Numbered from the stretch's first letter, positions 8,184 to 17,587 are shown. The stretch is DNA of 35,054 bases from Paludibacteraceae bacterium (GCA_024401455.1 JAKSLA010000031.1:1-35054), one strand, 5' to 3'. Program-made: numbers and translations. Notes: generated by a model from the sequence alone, not told the origin.

Positions 8184-8216
8184 CTATATTATTCCCAAAC
8201 GAAAACAAACGTACGC

Positions 8217-8834
8217 ATGGCAGACACCTATCTAACAATCGGCAAAACCTCGGAAGGACTCTACAAGGAGAAAGGAAGCAAATTTCTCGCCTTCGCCATC
8301 CCGGTCCGCACCGTTGACGAGATAAAGGAGATACTCGAAGAAAAACGAAAGGCATTTCACGATGCCCGCCATGTCTGCTACGCCTACATTTTAGGTCCGG
8401 ACGGGAAAGAGTTCCGATCTAACGACGACGGCGAGCCGTCAGGCACTGCGGGGCGCCCCATGTTCGGCATTCTGCAATCCAACAACTTGACAGACACTCT
8501 GATGGTGGTCGTCCGCTATTTTGGCGGCACCAAGTTAGGAACAAGCGGACTCATAAATGCCTACAAGGAGAGTTCGGCCGACGCTATCAACAACAATGAA
8601 ATCATCGAAAAGACGATAGACAAAGTATTGACCGTAAAGTTCGAATATCCGTTCCTCAACGAAATAATGAAAATCGTCAAAGAGGAAGAGCCGACCATCC
8701 TCAACCAACAATTCGACTTGGAATGCGCGATGACACTAAGCATCCGCCAACGCGATTACGACCGACTGAAGAACAAATTGGAGCAAGCCTCCATCAGCCA
8801 GAAATGCGGCGTTTTCAAGATTGAGGAACAATAA
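8217..8834 (+). CDS. YigZ/IMPACT family protein (UPF0029)
   Basis: A 205-aa cytoplasmic protein of the IMPACT/YigZ family, whose eukaryotic relatives modulate translation through GCN1; the bacterial role is poorly defined. The N-terminal domain shows the family core: KGSKFLAF near residue 20, then DDGEPSGTAGRPM and VVVRYFGGTKLGTSGLINAY in the middle. The C-terminal 75 residues form the small ferredoxin-like domain usual in bacterial members. Length is typical. It starts 93 nt after the helicase stop with a hairpin between them and no obvious promoter, so partial co-transcription is plausible. Confidence 0.9.
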   Translation: MADTYLTIGKTSEGLYKEKGSKFLAFAIPVRTVDEIKEILEEKRKAFHDARHVCYAYILGPDGKEFRSNDDGEPSGTAGRPMFGILQSNNLTDTLMVVVRYFGGTKLGTSGLINAYKESSADAINNNEIIEKTIDKVLTVKFEYPFLNEIMKIVKEEEPTILNQQFDLECAMTLSIRQRDYDRLKNKLEQASISQKCGVFKIEEQ

Positions 8835-8912
8835 AGGCTTTCCATAGTCCGATTTTTTCAAAGTTCTTCAGAAAAAAAAGCCGAAAATATTTTATTAATT
8901 GAGATTTTGAAG

Positions 8913-8920
8913 TACATTTG
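8913..8920 (+). promoter_or_regulatory. -7 box of tRNA-Thr
   Basis: TACATTTG matches TAnnTTTG and lies 11 nt before the mature tRNA 5' end, so the 5' leader would be only a few nucleotides. Confidence 0.65.
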
Positions 8921-8931
8921 CACCCGCAAAC

Positions 8932-9004
<73 letters not shown>

Positions 9005-9007
9005 CAG

Positions 9008-9035
9008 AAGGCAGTCTTTCACGACTGCCTTTTTT
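9008..9035 (+). terminator. Intrinsic terminator of tRNA-Thr
   Basis: Perfect 9-nt arms AAGGCAGTC and GACTGCCTT around a 6-nt loop, ending in six T, four nucleotides after the tRNA. Confidence 0.9.
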
Positions 9036-9141
9036 ATTTTCCTCTTTTCGTAAATGCGTATATTTATGCAACTCTCTGACTCATAGTCAAAGAAGAACTT
9101 ATTTTTTTCCTTCGGAGAATTTCATTTCAAAGAATATTATA

Positions 9142-9149
9142 TATTTTTG
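9142..9149 (+). promoter_or_regulatory. -7 box of the alpha-2-macroglobulin gene
   Basis: TATTTTTG matches TAnnTTTG 28 nt before the chosen ATG. It supports the start at 9178, since anything upstream would lie outside the transcript. Confidence 0.6.
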
Positions 9150-9177
9150 CAAAAACAACTTAATGCTAACTTATATT

Positions 9178-12100
9178 ATGTACAAAACTCGATTATTTGG
9201 ATGGTTATTTCTTATTATGGCTATCCTAACGTCTTGTGGTGGAGGGGATGAAATTTCCAACGAAACGGAATACCTTCAATACATCAATGAATTTACGGCG
9301 GGAACGATTTCCAAGCACTCGTCAATCATTGTAAAACTGGCCAATCCTTCGCCAAAATACAACGACGAGAACAGAGAAAAAGCTATCAAAGCAATCTTCG
9401 AATTTTCGCCTAAGATTGCGGGTGAAGCCCACTGGATTGACCAATACACCGTAGAGTTCAAGCCAAGCGAACTTCTAAAGAACGGCCAAGAGTATGTCGC
9501 AACATTCCACTTGTCTGACATTCAAGATGTAGCAGACAAGAAGAACAACGATTTCAAGTTCCCATTCAAAGTCATAGAGCAACGCATCTCGCTCCACACC
9601 GATATGCCTATCTATAAAGAAGACGGAACAGTTGAGTTGACAGGATCTCTCCTCTTGGCGGACAGAGAGAGCCATGAGAACTTGCCTAAACTAATGACGG
9701 CTAAGATGAACGGCAAATCATACGACATCGAATGGGGTGCCATCATTCCTCGCTCAATGGGCTGCCTCGCCAATTTCAAGGTGAGCAACATTCCAAGCGG
9801 TCAGAGCAACGACGACATAGATTTGACCTATGACGGAAGCGCCATCGGCTGCGACTCCAAGGGAAGCGAAAGCGTCGTTATTTTCCAAAACAAAATATTC
9901 CAAATTGTTGGTCAAAAGGTAATTAACGGTGAAGACGCCCACGTTGAAATCTATTTCAACCAAGCATTGCCTAACCAAGACCTCAAAAGCAAGATTTTCT
10001 TCCGCGACGGCCTCTCTTGCAACATAAGCAAGGAGAACAGCGTAGTCAAAATCTTCCCAAGCAAGAACTTTACCAACAGCAAGGTTTTGACAATCAGCAA
10101 TAGCATCATGGGTGCTAACCGCTCCACGCTCGGCACGGACATTTCCTACACGATAGAGTTCGAGAGCATTAAGCCTGCTGTCAAACTTGACACGAAAGGT
10201 TCCATCCTTCCGACTACCAACGACGTAACGCTTCCATTCCAAGCCGTAAACTTGAAATCGGTGGACGTTACCGTATTGAAAATCAGAAACGAAAACGTGC
10301 TTCAATACCTTCAAGTAAACAATCTCGGAGGAGATAGAGAATTGAAGCGCGTGGCGAAGCCTGTCCTTACCAAGACCATCAATCTCGAAGAGGCCGGTTT
10401 AGACCTCACTCAATGGCAATACTACTTCCTCAATTTGAAGGAACTTGTAAACAAGGATCCAGGAGCCATCTACTCCGTCATCCTCTCGTTCAAGAAAAGC
10501 TATTCCAACTATCCTTGCGGCAGCAATGATGAGGAGGAGTGCGACGACGACTACGACTACAGCGGCGTAAAATCCGAATGGGGAAGCGACCCAGACAACT
10601 ACGGTTACTATTACGACAACGACTATTACTACAGTTACTACGACGAGAACGACAACTACATTGGAGACGACCCATGCCACAATGTTTACTACATGTCATC
10701 TTACCGTAGAGGCCGCGCCACCATCTTAGTTTCCGACTTGGGTATCATTGCCAAACTCGGAACCAACAACAACATTCACGTTGTCGTCACCAACATGAAG
10801 ACCACCGAGCCTGAAAGCGGTGCGAAAGTGAAATTCTACAATTACCAACAAGAACTAATCGGCGAAACCTCTACGAACGGAGACGGTTTTGCAGACTTCA
10901 CCTACGAGAAGGAGAAGCCAATCTTCATTGCGGTAGAGCAAGGCAACCAAATGGGCTATTTGAAAATCAATGATGCCAACGCGCTTTCCCTCTCTACATT
11001 CGACGTTTCCGGCGCTCGCTACGAAAAGGGAATGAAGGGCTTCATCTACGGCGAACGTGGCGTTTGGAGACCAGGAGACACATTGAACATCTCCCTTATG
11101 CTTCAAGACCAAGACGGCAACATTCCTGACAACCACCCTATCGTGATGAACCTCGTCACTCCAAGGGGGCAGAAATATGCTAAATCGGCGCAAAAGTACC
11201 ATACAGGTTCTTCCATCTATTCTTTCCGCATTCCTACGGACATGGAAGCACCTACGGGTATGTGGAACATCTCCTTCAAGGTGGGTGGTTCTACATTCAG
11301 CAAATCACTGAACATCGAGACGGTAAAACCTAACCGATTGAAGATAAAGTTCGACGCCAACGACCCTGTACTCCACGGCAACAAGAGCAACAGTTTCCAC
11401 CTCTACTCAGAGTGGTTGCACGGCGGAAAGGCATCCAACATGAAGGCAGATGTAACCGTCAAGATGAAGAAGGCAAAAACTGCATTCTCCAAATTCAGCG
11501 ACTACACCTTCGAAAGCCCTGCTGCTAACGAGTTCAGAGACAACGAGCGTATGCTCCATGAAGGCAGATTGAACGACAATGGCGATTTGTATTTCAGCGC
11601 CTACATGCCTAAAATAAGCGACGCTCCTGGTATGTTGGAAGCCACATTCTCGACCCGCGTACACGAGGGCGAAGGAGACTTCAGCATCAACTCCACCAGC
11701 ATTCCATACTCTCCTTACGCTTCTTACGTCGGAATAAAAGCACCAGAAGCGCCTAACAAGAGAGATATTTACTACACTGGAAAAGACTATACATTCAATG
11801 TCGTAGCCGTTGACGAAAACGGAAACCTTGAAAACTTCACTCAAACCTTGACCTACAAGGTTTACAAGTTATCTTGGCGTTGGTGGTGGGACTCTCGCAG
11901 CGACGATAATCTCGCCTACTACATCAACAACAGCTACGCATCCGTCCACACGACAGGTGAATTCTTCGCTAAAAACGGCAAAGGAAGTTTCAATCTCAAT
12001 ATCACTGACGACGATTGGGGTCGCTACCTCATCTTAGTCCGCAACAAAGATGGCCACACCACGGGTTGCATTGCTTTATTCGACTGGGAAAATTGCGTAG

Positions 12101-14763
12101 GAAAGTCAAAGAAGGACAATCCAAGCGGTGCTACAATGCTCACATTCTCAACCGAGAAAGGCACTTACAACGTAGGTGAAAAGATCAAGATAAACATCCC
12201 TACTTCCAACGGCGGACGTGCATTGGTTTCTGTAGAGAACCGTTCCCGCATCATCTCTTCCCAATGGGTAATGGCCAAGGGCGGCGACAGCGAAACAACG
12301 GTCGAAATCACGGCTACACCAGAGATGGTCCCTAATGCATACATCAACATCACGTTGATTCAACCGCATAAGACGACCGCCAACGACCTTCCTATCCGCC
12401 TCTACGGTGTACAAAACATCAACGTACAGGACAAAGAGACCATTCTTGAGCCTAAGATTGACATGAGCGACCAAGTGACTTCAGGCAAACCTTTCGAGGT
12501 GAAAATCAGCGAAGGCAACAAGAAGGAGATGGATTATACATTGGCAATCGTCGATGAAGGTCTGCTCGACATCACCAACTTCAAAACGCCAAACCCTCAT
12601 AAAGAGTTCTTCAAGCGTGAAGCTTTGGGTGTAAACACTTGGGACTTATACGACCAAGTAATCGGAGCATTCGGCGGAAGAATCGAGAAATTGTTCGGCA
12701 TCGGTGGTGACAACGCAATCAAAGCTCAAGAGGAAGAGGCTCAAAAGCGTTTCAAGGCTATCGTCAAGTTCATCGGCCCATGCAAATTGGCGGCTGGCAA
12801 GAAAGCAAGCCACACCATTGACCTTCCTAACTACTACGGTTCTGTCAGAGTAATGGTGGTAGCGGGAAACGGCAAGGCTTACGGTAACGCTGAGAAGGCA
12901 GTCAAAGTGACAAGCCCGCTCATGGTTTTGGCTACGTTGCCTCGTGTGGCAGGTCCTAACGAAGAACTTACGCTTCCTGTCAACGTATTCAATAATAGCG
13001 GAAGCAGCAAAAATGTAAAAATCACCGTTAATGCAGGAAATGTCATCGCACTCAACGACGACAAAGTCAAAGAGGCAAGCATTGAGGGCAACGGCGACAA
13101 GATTACGACATTCAAATTAAAGGCTGCCAATACAATCGGCAAGCAAAAGATCGACGTTAAGGTATCAGACGGTTCTAACGAGGCCTCAACTGAAATCTGG
13201 TTGGAGGTTCGCAATCCTAACCCTCGTGTCATCAATTGCCAGTCCATCACCGTTGCTCCAGGAAGCACCGCCAACTTGGATTACAACTTGACAGGTATGG
13301 AGGGCACCAACACGCTCGCCATCGAATTGGGTACGGCTCCTTCCATCAACCTCGACAACCGCTTGGAATACCTCATCGGCTACCCTCACGGTTGTGCCGA
13401 GCAGACAACTTCAAAGGGCTTCCCTCAACTGTTCTTGCCTTCGTTGTGTAACCTCACAACTCAAGAGACTACAGACTGTGAGACAAATGTAAAGAACACC
13501 ATCAAGAAGTTGGAACAAATGCAAATGAGCGACGGTTCCGTCAGCTACTGGATGGGTGGAAATTACACCTACGACTGGGTAAACAACTATGTCGGCGACT
13601 TCATGATCACGGCTCAAAGCAAGGGTTACAACGTCAGTTCATTCCTTTCTGCTTGGAATAAATACCAAACAAAGAAGGCTACGGAGTGGGTATGGAAAAC
13701 ATACAACAACGCCAATGGAAAGAAAAAGATCAGCGGCGAAGACTTCATCCAAGCCTACCGCCTCTACACCTTGGCCGCTTATGGCAAACCAGCCAAGGGT
13801 GCGATGAACCGCTTGAAAGAAGAGAAGGAATTGAGCATCCGCGCTAAATGGAGATTGGCGGGCGCTTACGCCCTTATCGGCGACAAGAAGACGGCCAAGA
13901 AGATTGTTGACGGCATTGCCGCCACCAACGCTTCTGACTACAGCCAACGCGACTACGAGACCTTCGGTTCTCAACTTCGTGACGAGGCTATGGTTATGGA
14001 GGTCATGCTTCTATTGGGAGAAAAGGACGATGCCTTCAAGTTGGCTCAATCCGTTGCCAAGGAACTCAACTCCAACAGATGGCTCAGCACGCAAGAAACC
14101 GCTTACGGTTTGATTGCCATGAGCAAATTCGCTGGTGACCAAAAGGGCGAAGGCATCAATGCCACTTACAGTCAAAACGGCAAGGAGGTCAGCGTAAACA
14201 GCAGCAAGAACCTCTCAAAAGAGAACTTGGATGCTTCTAAGAGTGGAGCAGGAAAGATTACAGTCACCAACAAGGGCAACGGCACTTTGTTCGTCTCATT
14301 GTCCCAATCTGGCATTCCGATGGAAGACCTAAGCCCAGCCAAGTCTGAAGGCCTACAACTCACCGTCAACTACTATGACGCAAGCGGTTCTTCCATCGAT
14401 GTAAGCGACTTGACCCAAGGTACCGACTTCACTGCCAAAGTGACCGTCAAGAACCTCTCGCCTTACGAAGACTACAACGAGTTGTCACTCATCCAAATCT
14501 TCCCTTCTGGATGGGAAATCATCAATAAGAGACTCAACGGAGACGAAGACAAGCGCAACTCCAGTTTCTCTTACCAAGACATCCGTGACGACCGCGTTAT
14601 GACGTACTTCAATTTGCCGTACGGAAACACAAAGACATTCTACGTTGATTTGCACGCAGCCTATACAGGCCGATTCTTCATGCCTGCAAGCTCTTGCGAG
14701 TACATGTACGACAACACCATTTCCGCCAGAACAAAAGGTCAGTGGGTCAATGTGAAGAAATAA
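9178..14763 (+). CDS. Alpha-2-macroglobulin family lipoprotein
   Basis: A 1861-aa bacterial alpha-2-macroglobulin, a periplasmic protease trap that acts as a defence after envelope damage. The start at 9178 gives a short leader with lipobox LTSC (lipidated C20); the open frame continues upstream through the tRNA gene, which is an artefact. Macroglobulin-type beta domains fill the N-terminal half. Residues about 447-500 form a very Asp/Tyr-rich segment between cysteines, before SDLGIIAKLG, where family members often carry an acidic linker. The bait and mid region lies near 1120-1180. The thioester motif GCAEQ is intact (C1406 to Q1409), followed by the helical thioester domain and a C-terminal beta domain ending near ISARTKGQWVNV. 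In many bacteria the gene pairs with penicillin-binding protein 1C; none is adjacent here. It has its own promoter and terminator. Confidence 0.95.
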   Translation: MYKTRLFGWLFLIMAILTSCGGGDEISNETEYLQYINEFTAGTISKHSSIIVKLANPSPKYNDENREKAIKAIFEFSPKIAGEAHWIDQYTVEFKPSELLKNGQEYVATFHLSDIQDVADKKNNDFKFPFKVIEQRISLHTDMPIYKEDGTVELTGSLLLADRESHENLPKLMTAKMNGKSYDIEWGAIIPRSMGCLANFKVSNIPSGQSNDDIDLTYDGSAIGCDSKGSESVVIFQNKIFQIVGQKVINGEDAHVEIYFNQALPNQDLKSKIFFRDGLSCNISKENSVVKIFPSKNFTNSKVLTISNSIMGANRSTLGTDISYTIEFESIKPAVKLDTKGSILPTTNDVTLPFQAVNLKSVDVTVLKIRNENVLQYLQVNNLGGDRELKRVAKPVLTKTINLEEAGLDLTQWQYYFLNLKELVNKDPGAIYSVILSFKKSYSNYPCGSNDEEECDDDYDYSGVKSEWGSDPDNYGYYYDNDYYYSYYDENDNYIGDDPCHNVYYMSSYRRGRATILVSDLGIIAKLGTNNNIHVVVTNMKTTEPESGAKVKFYNYQQELIGETSTNGDGFADFTYEKEKPIFIAVEQGNQMGYLKINDANALSLSTFDVSGARYEKGMKGFIYGERGVWRPGDTLNISLMLQDQDGNIPDNHPIVMNLVTPRGQKYAKSAQKYHTGSSIYSFRIPTDMEAPTGMWNISFKVGGSTFSKSLNIETVKPNRLKIKFDANDPVLHGNKSNSFHLYSEWLHGGKASNMKADVTVKMKKAKTAFSKFSDYTFESPAANEFRDNERMLHEGRLNDNGDLYFSAYMPKISDAPGMLEATFSTRVHEGEGDFSINSTSIPYSPYASYVGIKAPEAPNKRDIYYTGKDYTFNVVAVDENGNLENFTQTLTYKVYKLSWRWWWDSRSDDNLAYYINNSYASVHTTGEFFAKNGKGSFNLNITDDDWGRYLILVRNKDGHTTGCIALFDWENCVGKSKKDNPSGATMLTFSTEKGTYNVGEKIKINIPTSNGGRALVSVENRSRIISSQWVMAKGGDSETTVEITATPEMVPNAYINITLIQPHKTTANDLPIRLYGVQNINVQDKETILEPKIDMSDQVTSGKPFEVKISEGNKKEMDYTLAIVDEGLLDITNFKTPNPHKEFFKREALGVNTWDLYDQVIGAFGGRIEKLFGIGGDNAIKAQEEEAQKRFKAIVKFIGPCKLAAGKKASHTIDLPNYYGSVRVMVVAGNGKAYGNAEKAVKVTSPLMVLATLPRVAGPNEELTLPVNVFNNSGSSKNVKITVNAGNVIALNDDKVKEASIEGNGDKITTFKLKAANTIGKQKIDVKVSDGSNEASTEIWLEVRNPNPRVINCQSITVAPGSTANLDYNLTGMEGTNTLAIELGTAPSINLDNRLEYLIGYPHGCAEQTTSKGFPQLFLPSLCNLTTQETTDCETNVKNTIKKLEQMQMSDGSVSYWMGGNYTYDWVNNYVGDFMITAQSKGYNVSSFLSAWNKYQTKKATEWVWKTYNNANGKKKISGEDFIQAYRLYTLAAYGKPAKGAMNRLKEEKELSIRAKWRLAGAYALIGDKKTAKKIVDGIAATNASDYSQRDYETFGSQLRDEAMVMEVMLLLGEKDDAFKLAQSVAKELNSNRWLSTQETAYGLIAMSKFAGDQKGEGINATYSQNGKEVSVNSSKNLSKENLDASKSGAGKITVTNKGNGTLFVSLSQSGIPMEDLSPAKSEGLQLTVNYYDASGSSIDVSDLTQGTDFTAKVTVKNLSPYEDYNELSLIQIFPSGWEIINKRLNGDEDKRNSSFSYQDIRDDRVMTYFNLPYGNTKTFYVDLHAAYTGRFFMPASSCEYMYDNTISARTKGQWVNVKK

Positions 14764-14784
14764 CAAACGATTCACAGTAATTTC

Positions 14785-14822
14785 AGAGAGCCTCCTTCCC
14801 TCAGGAAAGAGGCTCTCTTTTT
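14785..14822 (+). terminator. Intrinsic terminator of the alpha-2-macroglobulin gene
   Basis: AGAGAGCCTC (14785-14794) pairs with GAGGCTCTCT (14809-14818) and a run of T follows, 22 nt after the stop. Confidence 0.9.
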
Positions 14823-14833
14823 CTATCAAAAGC

Positions 14834-14849
14834 ACGCCATTTATGGCGT
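14834..14849. promoter_or_regulatory. Inverted repeat upstream of lrgA
   Basis: ACGCCAT and ATGGCGT form perfect 7-nt arms around TT and end 8 nt before the lrgA -7 box. This is a plausible operator place; the regulator is unknown. Confidence 0.4.
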
Positions 14850-14857
14850 TTTATTAC

Positions 14858-14865
14858 TACCTTTG
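14858..14865 (+). promoter_or_regulatory. -7 box of lrgAB
   Basis: TACCTTTG matches TAnnTTTG 17 nt before the lrgA ATG, giving a very short leader. Confidence 0.65.
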
Positions 14866-14882
14866 CACAAAAAAAATAGACA

Positions 14883-15245
14883 ATGAAAAATATGATACTC
14901 CAATGTGCCATCATCTTCGGATGCCTCACATTTGGTGAATTAATAGTCCATCTCACCGGCATCCAACTGCCCTCCAGCATCATCGGAATGCTGACGCTAA
15001 CGCTATTGCTTCAATTAGGCATCGTAAAATTAGATTGGGTGAAAGGAATCGCAGAATTTCTATCTGCCTACTTGGCTTTCTTCTTCATTCCGCCAGGCGT
15101 AGGTCTGATGCTGCATTTCGACCTTATCAAGGCACAATTCGTTCCTATCGTCGGAGCCACTATTCTTAGCACAATTCTCGTCCTCGTTGTCACAGGATGG
15201 GTTCACCAATTAACAAGAAAGAACAATGGAGTTTCTAAGAAATGA
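14883..15245 (+). CDS. lrgA: CidA/LrgA family holin-like membrane protein
   Basis: A 120-aa inner-membrane protein with four hydrophobic segments and the LrgA/CidA signature (LPSSIIGMLTLTLLL near residue 30, then FFIPPGVGLM near 65). In Gram-positives LrgA/CidA proteins modulate murein hydrolase release and cell death, and some LrgAB pairs act in pyruvate or glycolate transport. The role here is not established. It overlaps lrgB by 20 nt, so the two are translationally linked. The short promoter region carries an inverted repeat. Confidence 0.9.
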   Translation: MKNMILQCAIIFGCLTFGELIVHLTGIQLPSSIIGMLTLTLLLQLGIVKLDWVKGIAEFLSAYLAFFFIPPGVGLMLHFDLIKAQFVPIVGATILSTILVLVVTGWVHQLTRKNNGVSKK

Positions 15246-15921
15246 GACATTTCTCATCGCCATCACATTCGGCACTTATCATATTTCCAAACTTTTACAA
15301 AAGCGAACTGGATGGATTTTGCTCAACCCCATCCTACTCACCATTGCCCTCATCATTATCATTCTTGAAGTGTTAGGCATTGATTACCCTACCTACAGCG
15401 AGGGGGGTAAATACATCGAATTCTGGTTGAAACCTGCAGTCGTAGCTTTAGGCGTGCCTCTTTACACACAATTACAAGCAATAAAAAAACAAGCAATGCC
15501 CATCCTACTGTCCCAAATAGCAGGATGCATCGTAGGAATACTATCCGTAGTATTCATAGCCAAAGCATTAGGCGCCAGCAAAGAGGTCATTTTGTCCTTG
15601 GCGTCCAAATCCGTGACCACCCCAATCGCCATGGAAACAACCCGTGCCTTAGGGGGAATACCGGCACTCACCTCCGCAGTGGTTGTCTGCACAGGCATTT
15701 TAGGAGGAATATTAGGTTTCAAAGTTCTCCAATTAGGGAAAGTGAAAAGTCCGATAGCGCAAGGTCTCTCCATGGGAACCGCCTCTCATGCCGTAGGTGC
15801 ATCTGCCGCCATGGAGGTCAGCAACAAATACGGAGCCTATGCCAGCCTCGGACTCACCATCAACGGAATTTTGACGGCTATCATAACCCCCTACTTGATT
15901 GAACTTTTAAACATAAACTAA
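15226..15921 (+). CDS. lrgB: LrgB/CidB family membrane protein
   Basis: A 231-aa polytopic membrane protein, the partner of LrgA. It shows the family core KSVTTPIAMETTRALGG near residue 130 and GTASHAVGASAA near 185, with hydrophobic segments throughout. Length is normal. The start lies inside the end of lrgA in another frame, the usual arrangement for this pair. No intrinsic terminator is obvious after the stop. Confidence 0.92.
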   Translation: MEFLRNETFLIAITFGTYHISKLLQKRTGWILLNPILLTIALIIIILEVLGIDYPTYSEGGKYIEFWLKPAVVALGVPLYTQLQAIKKQAMPILLSQIAGCIVGILSVVFIAKALGASKEVILSLASKSVTTPIAMETTRALGGIPALTSAVVVCTGILGGILGFKVLQLGKVKSPIAQGLSMGTASHAVGASAAMEVSNKYGAYASLGLTINGILTAIITPYLIELLNIN

Positions 15922-16002
15922 ATACTCAATCATGCCGCTTGTCCAAATTACCATATATTTTCTGCACTCACTGACCACAAACCTCCCCAAACAAGCGTAA
16001 AA

Positions 16003-16019
16003 ATGCTTTACAACATAAA
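16003..16019. promoter_or_regulatory. Possible third, degenerate copy of the operator-like element
   Basis: ATGCTTTACAACATAAA matches copy 1 (ATGTTGTACAACATAAA) at 15 of 17 positions, but its left outer arm has decayed. It lies about 40 nt upstream of the -7 box at 16050. The rest of 15922-16377 holds two promoter-like boxes and no gene. Confidence 0.35.
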
Positions 16020-16049
16020 TAAGATTTGGCGTATTCGGAAAAAGATAAC

Positions 16050-16057
16050 TAAATTTG
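16050..16057 (+). promoter_or_regulatory. Candidate -7 box, distal promoter of the M23 peptidase gene
   Basis: TAAATTTG matches TAnnTTTG. It would give a leader of about 315 nt. Confidence 0.45.
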
Positions 16058-16095
16058 CAATCGTTTTTCAAACAAACGCAGATTGGATATCTGCA

Positions 16096-16103
16096 TATAT
16101 TTG
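16096..16103 (+). promoter_or_regulatory. Candidate -7 box, proximal promoter of the M23 peptidase gene
   Basis: TATATTTG matches TAnnTTTG about 275 nt before the ATG. I cannot tell which of the two boxes is used. Confidence 0.35.
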
Positions 16104-16366
16104 AACCGGACAAAGGAGTTTTGAGGAAACTTTGACTGCTGATCGTGAATTGCTATTGTGTAGCTGATGTGATGATGAAAAAGAACTTTGGTGTCGATTT
16201 TTATATAACTTGTCCTCAAACACATCCATTTCAATAAAATCCGTTCATTCGGAAACAACAGAAAAGAAACACACAATAATCTGTTGTCCGCCAACAATTA
16301 ATCAAGGGGGATATACGTTATTCCCTTACAGTCATTCGTCCCTATCTTTTGTATATGGACTCAAAA

Positions 16367-16372
16367 AGGAGG
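16367..16372 (+). promoter_or_regulatory. Strong Shine-Dalgarno site of the M23 peptidase gene
   Basis: A perfect AGGAGG sits 5 nt before the ATG at 16378. Such sites are uncommon in Bacteroidetes, where most genes rely on AT-rich leaders, and it fixes this start over an in-frame ATG at 16210. Confidence 0.75.
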
Positions 16373-16377
16373 TAAAA

Positions 16378-17283
16378 ATGAAACGTAATATTAGTTCTTT
16401 AATCATGTCCATCTGGGCAATGTTTTCGGCTTCGACCGCATTCGCCCAAGAATCAACATCGACCGATGTTGCCACCGACATTCCGATGATGGCCTCGTCC
16501 ATCGCTCTGGAAGAACAAAAGAGCGTCATCGACTCTCTGATGACCGAAGAGTTCGAAAACGAGGAAGACGATTATATGCCGTCCGACTCCCTCTACGGAC
16601 TTTGGGACAACACAATGGTCAACCCCTACAAAGTAAGCATCGATTCTCTCGTTGACTCGTTCGTAGTCAACTGCACCGAATACGTCCACCCTAACGAAAA
16701 TGTAGTGACCTCTGATTTCGGTCCGCGTTGGGGACATTTCCATGCTGGCATTGACCTCCGCCTCAACACGGGCGACTCCGTCAAGTGCGCTTTCAGCGGA
16801 AAGGTTCGTATCGCACGTGCCAACAAGAATTTCCGCCGCAAAGGGTATGGATATTTTGTCGTCGTAAGACACGAAAACGGATTGGAGACCCTTTACGGAC
16901 ACCTTTCAAAGGTGCTTGTCAAACCAGACCAAATCGTACGCGCTGGAGAAATCATCGGTTTGGGCGGAAACACAGGCCGCTCTACAGGACCGCACCTCCA
17001 TTTCGAGACCCGCTACTTGGGCAATCCGATCAATCCTCGCAAACTTATCGACTTTGACAACTACGTCATACTCAACGATTGTTACGTCATCTCTAAGAAA
17101 GAGTCGTTCAAGGAGTTCAACGATTATCTTCACTCCCCTGCAAGATATTACACTATCCGCAAAGGAGACAATTTGGGTAAAATCGCAAGAAAGAACCACA
17201 CCTCTGTATCTCGACTCTGCAAACTCAACGGAATCAAATCTACGACAACGCTTCGCGTAGGCAGAAAGATCAGAGTTTCGTAA
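16378..17283 (+). CDS. M23 family peptidoglycan endopeptidase with C-terminal LysM
   Basis: A 301-aa exported murein peptidase. A signal peptide ends near ASTAFAQ, followed by an acidic linker to about residue 95. The M23 (LytM) domain contains HAGID (H122, D126) and HLHFE (H206, H208), the zinc ligands and catalytic histidine of active members, so it should cleave peptide cross-links. A LysM domain from about residue 257 to the end (YTIRKGDNLGKIARKN...LRVGRKIRV) binds glycan strands. Having the zinc ligands, it looks like an active enzyme rather than a degenerate EnvC/NlpD-type activator. It lies alone between lrgB and tRNA-Lys with a long upstream region. Confidence 0.93.
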   Translation: MKRNISSLIMSIWAMFSASTAFAQESTSTDVATDIPMMASSIALEEQKSVIDSLMTEEFENEEDDYMPSDSLYGLWDNTMVNPYKVSIDSLVDSFVVNCTEYVHPNENVVTSDFGPRWGHFHAGIDLRLNTGDSVKCAFSGKVRIARANKNFRRKGYGYFVVVRHENGLETLYGHLSKVLVKPDQIVRAGEIIGLGGNTGRSTGPHLHFETRYLGNPINPRKLIDFDNYVILNDCYVISKKESFKEFNDYLHSPARYYTIRKGDNLGKIARKNHTSVSRLCKLNGIKSTTTLRVGRKIRVS

Positions 17284-17309
17284 TTCTTATAAAAAATTTA
17301 GCAAACGAC

Positions 17310-17339
17310 TTGCATTTTCAAAAAATAGCAGTATCTTTG
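17310..17339 (+). promoter_or_regulatory. Promoter of tRNA-Lys
   Basis: A TTG (17310-17312) and TATCTTTG (17332-17339) are separated by 19 nt, close to the Bacteroidetes -33/-7 consensus. Confidence 0.65.
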
Positions 17340-17371
17340 CACTGCCTTTGAAAAACAAGGCAATTGAGGGA

Positions 17372-17447
17372 GAGCTAGTAGCTCAGCAGGTAGAGCACAT
17401 CCCTTTTAAGGATGGGGTCTTGGGTTCGAGCCCCAACTGGCTCACCA
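17372..17447 (+). tRNA. tRNA-Lys (anticodon UUU)
   Basis: Acceptor GAGCTAG pairs with CTGGCTC (one G-U), D-stem GCTC/GAGC, anticodon stem CATCC/GGATG with loop CTTTTAA (anticodon 17405-17407), T-stem TTGGG/CCCAA with TTCGAGC, discriminator A at 17444. CCA is encoded at 17445-17447, unlike the tRNA-Thr in this window. Confidence 0.96.
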
Positions 17448-17478
17448 AAGCGGTTCGATTTTTCGGACCGCTTTTTTT
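17448..17478 (+). terminator. Intrinsic terminator of tRNA-Lys
   Basis: AAGCGGTTCG pairs with CGGACCGCTT (one G-U) and a seven-T run follows, directly after the tRNA. Confidence 0.9.
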
Positions 17479-17587
17479 ATTGTAGCAACGAGATTCTTTC
17501 GTTTTCACAGAAAATCTTTGGCCAAGCAAATTTCAATAGTTCCCATACATATTTTCCAATTCCATTTCGTATTTCGGAACAAATCAT

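Noticed and set aside
10399-10680. Minus-strand frame of almost only Val and Ile
   Set aside because: It is the complement of the Asp/Tyr-rich codons of the alpha-2-macroglobulin.
16814-16829. CACGTG-containing site as a possible parS
   Set aside because: Only the central hexamer and a few flanking bases match, and it lies inside the M23 peptidase gene. I found no good parS in the window.
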